The position numbers and the translations under genes were made by a program. The notes beneath the pieces are model-generated. The model was not told the DNA's origin. It did not search any database and saw only the letters and a program-made list of their open reading frames with translations. This document shows positions 7,160 through 11,312 of a stretch of DNA of 11,312 nt, piece after piece (position 1 is the first letter of the stretch; each line of letters opens with the position of its first letter). Source of the DNA: CAYLNK01 sp964384675 (GTDB taxonomy: Bacteria; Acidobacteriota; Thermoanaerobaculia; UBA5066); contig CAYLNK010000220.1 in assembly GCA_964384675.1 (NCBI GenBank), positions 1 to 11,312 on the forward strand, in the 5' to 3' direction.

Positions 7160-7165
7160 CCCCGC

Positions 7166-8785
7166 ATGCACGGCATCCCCTTTCACCGGCGCCTCGGGTT
7201 CAAGCTGGCCATGGCGGCCGCCGGGGTGACGTTCCTCCCGATCGCGCTCCTCTGCGTCCTCTCCATCCGGGCGGAGCGACAGGGCCAGATCACCCTGGTC
7301 CTCCGGGGGGCCGAGGGGTTCTCCGAGATGATCCGCTCGAGCACCCACGAGCTGATGCTCGACGGGCAGCAGGACCTCGCCTACCAGCTGATGCGGAGCA
7401 TCGGGCGTCAAGCCGGGGTCGCCCAGGTCCGGGTCTTCGACAAGACGGGGCGGATCGTCTTCTCGACGCGCGATGTGGAGCAGGGGACGTCCGTCGACCT
7501 GAAGGCCGAGGCGTGCTACGCCTGCCACGCCGAGAAGAAGCCCCTCGCCCGGCTCTCGATGGCCTCCCGCAGCCGCATCTACCAGAACGGCGGCCATCGC
7601 GTCCTCGCCATGGTCACGCCGATCTACAACGAGCCGGCCTGCTCCTCGGCGGCCTGCCACGTCCACCCCCCGGAGAAGAGCGTCCTCGGCGTCGTCGACG
7701 TCGGCATCTCGCTCGCCGAGGTGGATGCCGGGATCGCCCAGCAGGCGCGCCGGACCGTCTTCCTTTCGGTCCTCACCCTGGTCGGCCTCGCGGCCCTGGT
7801 CGTCGCGGCCGTGAGTCGGCTCGTCTTTCGCCCCGTCGCCACGATGGTGGCGGCGACCCGGCGCGTCTCACAGGGCGACCTCTCGGTCCCGGTGCCGGTG
7901 CAGTCGGTGGACGAGCTCGGGATCCTGCAGGCCTCCTTCAACGACATGAGCGCGTCGCTGGCGACGGCCCGGAGCGAGCTGCAGCAGCTGGCGGAGGGTC
8001 TGGAACGCCAGGTCGAGGAACGCACCGAGGCGCTGCGCAACGCGCAGGAGGTCATGGTCCAGAGCGAGCGGCTGACGTCGCTCGGGAAGCTCTCGGCCTC
8101 GATCGCCCACGAGATCAACAACCCGCTGGCCGGCATCCTCACGTTCGCCCGGCTGATGATCCGGACGCTCGAAGCCGGGACGCCCGACGACAAGGCGCGC
8201 GCCGCCTGCCTGAAGAACCTGGGGCTGATCCGGCGGGAGACCGAGCGCTGCACGACGATCGTGCGGAGCCTCCTCGACTTCGCCCGGGCCCGCCCCCTCG
8301 ACCTGCGGCCGGTCGCGATCAACGCCGTCCTCGACGAGGCGCTCTCGCTGACCCAGCACAAGCTGCAGCTCGACGGCATCGAGCTCGTCCGCGAGACCCC
8401 CGACGGCGGCACGATCGTGCCGGGCGACCTCGGCCAGCTCCGCCAGGCGTTCGTGAACATCCTCCTCAACTCGTGCGACGCCACGCCCCCCGGCGGGCGG
8501 ATCACCGTCCGCTCCCGGGTGGTGTCCGCCGACGGCTGCGTCGAGATCGTCTTCTCCGACACCGGGTCCGGCATCGCGCCGGAGAACCTCAAGAGGATCT
8601 TCGACCCGTTCTTCACCACCAAGCAGATGGGGACCGGCCTCGGTCTCTCGGTCGTCTACGGCATCGTCGAGAAGCACGGCGGCTCGATGAAGGTCGACAG
8701 CAAGGAGGGCGAGGGGACCACCATGACGCTCCGGCTCCCGCTCCACGGTCCCGAGCCGGCCCCCGCGCCGGCCGCGGACGCGTGA
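7166..8785 (+). CDS. Sensor histidine kinase with periplasmic c-haem motifs
   Basis: A 539-residue membrane sensor. TM1 is about residues 13-34 and TM2 about 197-217, enclosing a periplasmic domain of some 160 residues with CYACH (117-121) and CSSAACH (159-165, a CX4CH variant), both suited to covalent haem c attachment. After TM2 come a HAMP domain (about 218-270), a coiled coil (about 265-300), the phosphoacceptor box SIAHEINNP with H315, and a complete ATPase domain: N box NILLNSCDAT (431-440), G1 DTGSGIAPEN (465-474), F box FFTTK (482-486) and G2 GTGLGLS (489-495). Sensing of redox state or of a ligand binding the haem is inferred. The start is the ATG at 7166; no good ribosome site is seen and an in-frame GTG at 7145 is an alternative. 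It overlaps the protease gene by 4 bases (GTGA). The sigma-54 activator two genes on is the natural partner. Confidence 0.95.
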   Translation: MHGIPFHRRLGFKLAMAAAGVTFLPIALLCVLSIRAERQGQITLVLRGAEGFSEMIRSSTHELMLDGQQDLAYQLMRSIGRQAGVAQVRVFDKTGRIVFSTRDVEQGTSVDLKAEACYACHAEKKPLARLSMASRSRIYQNGGHRVLAMVTPIYNEPACSSAACHVHPPEKSVLGVVDVGISLAEVDAGIAQQARRTVFLSVLTLVGLAALVVAAVSRLVFRPVATMVAATRRVSQGDLSVPVPVQSVDELGILQASFNDMSASLATARSELQQLAEGLERQVEERTEALRNAQEVMVQSERLTSLGKLSASIAHEINNPLAGILTFARLMIRTLEAGTPDDKARAACLKNLGLIRRETERCTTIVRSLLDFARARPLDLRPVAINAVLDEALSLTQHKLQLDGIELVRETPDGGTIVPGDLGQLRQAFVNILLNSCDATPPGGRITVRSRVVSADGCVEIVFSDTGSGIAPENLKRIFDPFFTTKQMGTGLGLSVVYGIVEKHGGSMKVDSKEGEGTTMTLRLPLHGPEPAPAPAADA

Positions 8786-9354
8786 AGGACGTCGTCCTGT
8801 GGTGGGTCGGCGCGTCGGAGGCGAACCCGGACCTCCTCGAGAGGGTCAGGCGGCGGATCGCCTCCGAGTACGGCGCGCCGGCGCGGCTCCTCCCCGCCCC
8901 GGGACGTCCGGCCGACACCTGGGACGAGCGGCGCCGCCAGCACGCCTCCGGGAAGGTCCTGAAGTGGCTGCTGGCCAGCCGGCCTCCGGAGGCTCTGCGG
9001 GTCCTGGGCCTCACCGACGCCGACCTCTTCATCCCGATCCTGACGTTCGTGTTCGGCGAGGCCCAGCTGAAGGGGCGCGCGGCGGTCGTTTCGACCGCGC
9101 GCCTCTCGGGGCCGCCGGCGGCGCGGCTTCCGGTGCGGCTGGAGACCGAGGCGGTCCACGAGCTGGGCCATACTTTCGGCCTCCTGCACTGTCACGAGCC
9201 GAGCTGCGCGATGGCCCGGTCGGGGAACCTGACGCACGTCGATGCGAAGCGCCCGGCTCTCTGCCGCGCCTGCCGCGTCCTCTACACCGAGCGAGCGGAC
9301 CAGATCGGAGACCTCGATGAGCAAGAAGAGCATCCGGATCCTCATCGTCGATGA
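8782..9354 (+). CDS. amzA: Archaemetzincin-family zinc metallopeptidase
   Basis: The 190-residue protein matches the archaemetzincin (archaelysin) family. It has the extended zinc site HELGHTFGLLH (126-136; ligands H126, H130 and H136, catalytic E127) followed at once by the family's Cys4 second zinc site, C137, C142, C161 and C164, with the Met-turn M144 in SCAMA. The upstream block LGLTDADLF...FVFGEA (75-93) is also typical. All catalytic and structural metal ligands are present, so it should be active. No signal peptide or membrane segment is seen, so it is probably cytosolic. It starts with GTG inside the kinase stop (GTGA) and its last 38 bases overlap the activator gene, so all three are likely co-transcribed and translationally coupled. 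Its substrate is unknown; archaemetzincins in general have no well-defined physiological role and are patchy in bacteria. Confidence 0.93.
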   Translation: MKDVVLWWVGASEANPDLLERVRRRIASEYGAPARLLPAPGRPADTWDERRRQHASGKVLKWLLASRPPEALRVLGLTDADLFIPILTFVFGEAQLKGRAAVVSTARLSGPPAARLPVRLETEAVHELGHTFGLLHCHEPSCAMARSGNLTHVDAKRPALCRACRVLYTERADQIGDLDEQEEHPDPHRR

Positions 9355-10696
9355 CGAGGAGATCGTGCGCGAGTCCCTGGCGGGGTGGCTCGAGAAGGAC
9401 GGCCACACGATCGGGACGGCGCCGGACGGTCCGTCGGCGCTCGCCGAGATGGCGGCGCACCCGTGGTCGATCCTCCTCGTCGACCTGAAGATGCCCGGGA
9501 TCGACGGTCTCGAGGTGCTCCGCCGGGTGAAGGAGACGTGGCCGGACACGGCCGTACTCCTGATGACGGCGTACGCCACCGTCGACACCGCGGTGAAGGC
9601 GATGAAGCTGGGCGCGTTCGACTACATCGTCAAGCCGTTCGACCCCGAGGAGGTCAGCCTGGTCGTCGAGAAGATCGTCGCCCAGCAGGCCCTGGTGCGG
9701 GAGAACGTGATCCTCCGGAAGGCGCTCAAGAAGGAGTATCGGTTCCACGACCTGGTCACCAAGTCGCCCGCGATGCTGGCCACGCTGGAGCTGGCCCGCA
9801 TCGCGGCGCGGAGCCCGTCCACGATCCTGATCCTCGGGGAGAGCGGGACCGGCAAGGAGCTCCTGGCCCGGGCGATCCACGCCGAGAGCCCGCGAGTGGG
9901 CAAGCCGTTCGTGCCGGTCTCCTGCGCGGCGCTCACCGAGACGCTCCTGGAATCCGAGCTCTTCGGCTACGAGAAGGGGGCGTTCACCGGGGCGGCGCTC
10001 CGCCGGGAGGGGAAGTTCGAGGCGGCCCGCGGCGGCACGCTCTTCCTGGACGAGATCGGAGACATCAGCCCGAAGCTGCAGCAGGACCTGCTCCGCGTGC
10101 TGGAGGAGCGGCGCGTGACGCGCGTCGGCGGGACGGAGTCCGTCCCGATCGACGTGAGGATCGTGGCGGCCACCAACCGCGACCTCACCAAGGCCGTCGC
10201 CGAGGGCCGCTTCCGGCAGGACCTCTTCTACCGTCTCAACGTCATCACGACGACGCTGGTACCGCTCCGGGAGCGGCGCGAGGACATCCCGCTCCTCGTC
10301 GACCGGCTGGTCGAGCAGCTCGCCCTCGAGCTGAAGCGGGAGATCGAGGGGGTCTCGGCCGAGGCGATGGCGGTCCTGATGGCCCACACCTGGCCGGGGA
10401 ACGTCCGCGAGCTGCGCAACGTCCTGGAGCGCGCGATCGTGGTCTCGACGTCACCCATCCTCCAGGCCCATGACCTCGGCCTGTCGCTCCGCGCCGACGA
10501 GACGCCGGACCACCCCGCCTCGCTCGCCGAGGTGGAGCGGCTCCACATCGCGTCGGTGCTGAAGCAGACGGGCGGGAACGTCACCCAGTCCGCCCGGATC
10601 CTCGACATCGACCGCGTCACGCTCTACAGCAAGATCAAGAAGTACGGGCTGGCGCGCGCGGACGGCGGCGAGTTCGAGCCGGTCTCCGGTCGTTGA
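9317..10696 (+). CDS. Sigma-54-dependent NtrC-family response regulator
   Basis: The 459-residue three-domain activator has an N-terminal receiver (about 6-120) with acidic pocket D12/D13, phosphoacceptor D56, T84 and K106. The AAA+ domain (about 145-380) has Walker A GESGTGK (174-180), the sigma-54-contacting loop GAFTGA (221-226), Walker B TLFLDE (241-246) and the arginine-finger region around FRQDLFYRLNV. A Fis-type helix-turn-helix (about 405-443) ends the protein. Every residue needed for phosphorylation-controlled ATPase and sigma-54 activation appears intact. The ATG at 9317 has GGAG six bases upstream and cannot be moved later without losing receiver strand 1, so the 38-base overlap with the protease gene is real. 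Cognate kinase: probably the haem sensor two genes upstream. Likely target: the sigma-54 promoter 130 bases after its stop. Confidence 0.97.
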   Translation: MSKKSIRILIVDDEEIVRESLAGWLEKDGHTIGTAPDGPSALAEMAAHPWSILLVDLKMPGIDGLEVLRRVKETWPDTAVLLMTAYATVDTAVKAMKLGAFDYIVKPFDPEEVSLVVEKIVAQQALVRENVILRKALKKEYRFHDLVTKSPAMLATLELARIAARSPSTILILGESGTGKELLARAIHAESPRVGKPFVPVSCAALTETLLESELFGYEKGAFTGAALRREGKFEAARGGTLFLDEIGDISPKLQQDLLRVLEERRVTRVGGTESVPIDVRIVAATNRDLTKAVAEGRFRQDLFYRLNVITTTLVPLRERREDIPLLVDRLVEQLALELKREIEGVSAEAMAVLMAHTWPGNVRELRNVLERAIVVSTSPILQAHDLGLSLRADETPDHPASLAEVERLHIASVLKQTGGNVTQSARILDIDRVTLYSKIKKYGLARADGGEFEPVSGR

Positions 10697-10727
10697 GATC
10701 CTCAACGCACCGTTGAGAACCTGAACG
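10691..10727. promoter_or_regulatory. Tandem dyads, candidate activator binding sites (UAS)
   Basis: A perfect dyad CGTTGAGATCCTCAACG (10691-10707) is followed 20 bases on by a second copy CGTTGAGAACCTGAACG (10711-10727) with one arm mismatch. The 20-bp spacing puts both on the same DNA face. They lie about 133 and 153 bases upstream of the predicted sigma-54 start site, the usual enhancer range for NtrC-type activators. The first covers the stop codon of the activator gene. Binding by that activator's Fis-type domain is inferred. Confidence 0.65.
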
Positions 10728-10747
10728 GGCGCGGGCTTTCCGCGCCC
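10727..10747. terminator. GC-rich hairpin after the activator gene, possible terminator
   Basis: GGGCGCGG (10727-10734) and CCGCGCCC (10740-10747) form a perfect 8-bp stem with loop GCTTT, 31 bases after the activator stop. Only a weak pyrimidine tract follows (TCACCGTCTTCC), so termination would be imperfect or factor-assisted. It separates the activator sites from the downstream promoter. Confidence 0.45.
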
Positions 10748-10825
10748 TCACCGTCTTCCAGTCGCCTCCCGCGCAACTCGCAGCATCCGGCGCACTTGCG
10801 GGCGTTGCACCCCTCGCCTCCCGGA

Positions 10826-10841
10826 TGGCTCGTTCCTTGCG
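10826..10841 (+). promoter_or_regulatory. Sigma-54 (-24/-12) promoter
   Basis: TGGCTCGTTCCTTGCG matches the sigma-54 consensus TGGCACG-N4-TTGCW at all informative positions but two, with exact GG-N10-GC spacing. It is on the + strand directly upstream of a new gene set and downstream of a sigma-54 activator gene and two dyads. The predicted transcription start is near 10852, taking the C at 10840 as -12. Confidence 0.75.
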
Positions 10842-10855
10842 ATTCCTGGTTTGTC

Positions 10856-11098
10856 ATGCGAACCCACCCGACGACGTGCCCCGCTCTCAAACAGGTCGTC
10901 ATGTTGTATTGCGACGCCTGCCCCCAGAAGAAGATGGTCCCGCTCGACCAGCTCGTCTCGGAGAGCCCCTGCCTGGCGGAGAGCTACCAGGAGTGCTCGA
11001 TCTACCGTGAGCTGCTGGCGCGCACCGGGACGGGCGTCACCCAAGGGGAGCTGCCACCCGAGACGGTGAGCGACTCCAGAAGGGAGGTCCTCCGATGA
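10856..11098 (+). CDS. Small five-cysteine protein of unknown function
   Basis: The product from the ATG at 10856 is 80 residues with cysteines at 8, 19, 22, 39 and 47 (C-x10-C-x2-C-x16-C-x7-C), suggesting a zinc- or iron-sulfur-binding module in the first 50 residues and a polar tail after it. There is no signal peptide or membrane segment. I do not recognise a named family. The start is uncertain: the 10856 ATG keeps the first CP pair but has no ribosome site and would lie only about four bases from the predicted sigma-54 transcript start. The in-frame ATG at 10901 has AGGT nearby and would give 65 residues with four cysteines. The stop overlaps the next gene (ATGA), supporting a real translated frame. 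A role as accessory or maturation factor for the exported protein downstream is plausible but unproven. Confidence 0.75.
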   Translation: MRTHPTTCPALKQVVMLYCDACPQKKMVPLDQLVSESPCLAESYQECSIYRELLARTGTGVTQGELPPETVSDSRREVLR

Positions 11099-11184
11099 TC
11101 GCCGCCTTCCCGCTCGCCCTCCTCGCCCTCCTCCTCCTCGCCTGGAACGAATACGGACCGGGCCACGTCGTCCGCCACGCCTGA
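11095..11184 (+). CDS. 29-residue single-pass membrane peptide
   Basis: A short frame encodes MIAAFPLALLALLLLAW, a single hydrophobic helix, followed by a 12-residue polar tail ending in HVVRHA. The ATG overlaps the preceding stop (ATGA) and has a strong ribosome site GGGAGGT (11082-11088) at good spacing, and the next gene follows 12 bases later with its own GGAGG. This packing is strong evidence for translation despite the tiny size. It could be a small structural subunit or assembly peptide of a membrane redox complex, as CydX is for cytochrome bd; that comparison is by analogy only, with no sequence match claimed. Confidence 0.7.
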   Translation: MIAAFPLALLALLLLAWNEYGPGHVVRHA

Positions 11185-11196
11185 CGGAGGAACACG

Positions 11197-11312
11197 ATGA
11201 AACCCAGCCGGAGGAACCTCTTCAAGATCGCCGGCGCCGCCGGGGCGGCGAGCCTCGCGAGCGGCGCCGTCCTCGCGTCGACCGCCACCCGGCCGGCGGC
11301 CAAAGACGCGCG
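11197..11312 (+). CDS. Tat-exported protein, start only (cut by window edge)
   Basis: The first 38 residues open with MKPSRRNLFKIAG, a classic twin-arginine motif (SRRNLFK), then an Ala/Gly-rich hydrophobic core and a probable cleavage region near 'LASTA'. A ribosome site GGAGGAA (11186-11192) lies just upstream. Tat export implies a folded, usually cofactor-bearing enzyme such as a molybdopterin oxidoreductase or an iron-sulfur protein, but the catalytic part is beyond the window and cannot be named. It is the third gene after the sigma-54 promoter. Confidence 0.85.
   Translation, partial: MKPSRRNLFKIAGAAGAASLASGAVLASTATRPAAKDA

Noticed and set aside
5810..7165. Extension of the histidine kinase frame far upstream, which would make a 991-residue protein
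   Set aside because: The upstream part is an out-of-frame reading of nrfD (Arg/Pro-rich nonsense) and of the palindromic element. The protein-like sequence begins at about the ATG at 7166.
6945..7165. A GEMM-type (cyclic dinucleotide) riboswitch, given the cytochrome/kinase context
   Set aside because: I could not find the conserved GEMM core elements; the structure is a long simple palindrome instead.
9029..10387. A 452-codon open frame on the - strand opposite the protease and activator genes
   Set aside because: It is antisense to the receiver and AAA+ domains, with Arg/Leu/Asp-rich repetitive composition and no ribosome site or motif; a GC-rich shadow.
10691..10707. Reading the first dyad as a transcription terminator
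   Set aside because: The stem is only 7 bp with a 3-base loop and no T-run, and it is repeated 20 bp on, which fits a protein binding site better.

Overview
The window is GC-rich throughout, with strong G/C at third codon positions and long open frames on the opposite strand. It carries c-type cytochromes, an NrfD-type quinol-linked complex, a sensor kinase with haem-binding motifs and an archaemetzincin. This suggests an anaerobic or facultatively respiring, GC-rich Gram-negative bacterium, for example Acidobacteriota, Myxococcota or a Desulfobacterota/Geobacter-like lineage. No marker gene here fixes the phylum, so that placement is inference.

Region 1 (1-2153): the 3' part of a beta-rich protein of unknown function on the + strand, ending 3 bases from the 3' end of a convergent soluble Hanks-type Ser/Thr kinase. 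Region 2 (2294-4364): a co-directional set of asnA (ammonia-dependent asparagine synthetase), a YbaK/ProX-type aminoacyl-tRNA deacylase and a small exported monohaem cytochrome with a calcium-loop-like tail, closed by a textbook intrinsic terminator. Region 3 (4440-6944): a tightly packed three-gene operon for a membrane-anchored tetrahaem cytochrome c, a Tat-type ferredoxin-like subunit with four [4Fe-4S] sites, and an NrfD/HybB/DsrP-like membrane subunit. Together these look like a quinone oxidoreductase module of the Cbc/Psr/Dsr type with no molybdopterin subunit of its own in the window.

Region 4 (6945-7165) is noncoding but highly structured: a 121-base imperfect palindrome, then a second hairpin ending six bases before the next start codon. 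Region 5 (7166-10696) is an unusual overlapping cassette: a histidine kinase with two c-haem motifs in its predicted periplasmic sensor, an archaemetzincin zinc protease, and an NtrC-family sigma-54 activator. The protease gene overlaps its upstream neighbour by 4 bases and its downstream neighbour by 38.

Region 6 (10691-11312) starts with two tandem 17-bp dyads (candidate activator sites), a GC hairpin and a near-consensus sigma-54 promoter. These lead into a new co-directional set: a five-cysteine small protein, a 29-residue membrane peptide and the start of a Tat-exported protein cut by the window edge. The working model is that the haem sensor kinase reads redox state or a ligand outside the membrane, phosphorylates the sigma-54 activator, and the activator switches on the downstream exported-redox operon. 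The archaemetzincin is the unexplained third partner. No tRNA, rRNA, CRISPR array or transposase was seen.
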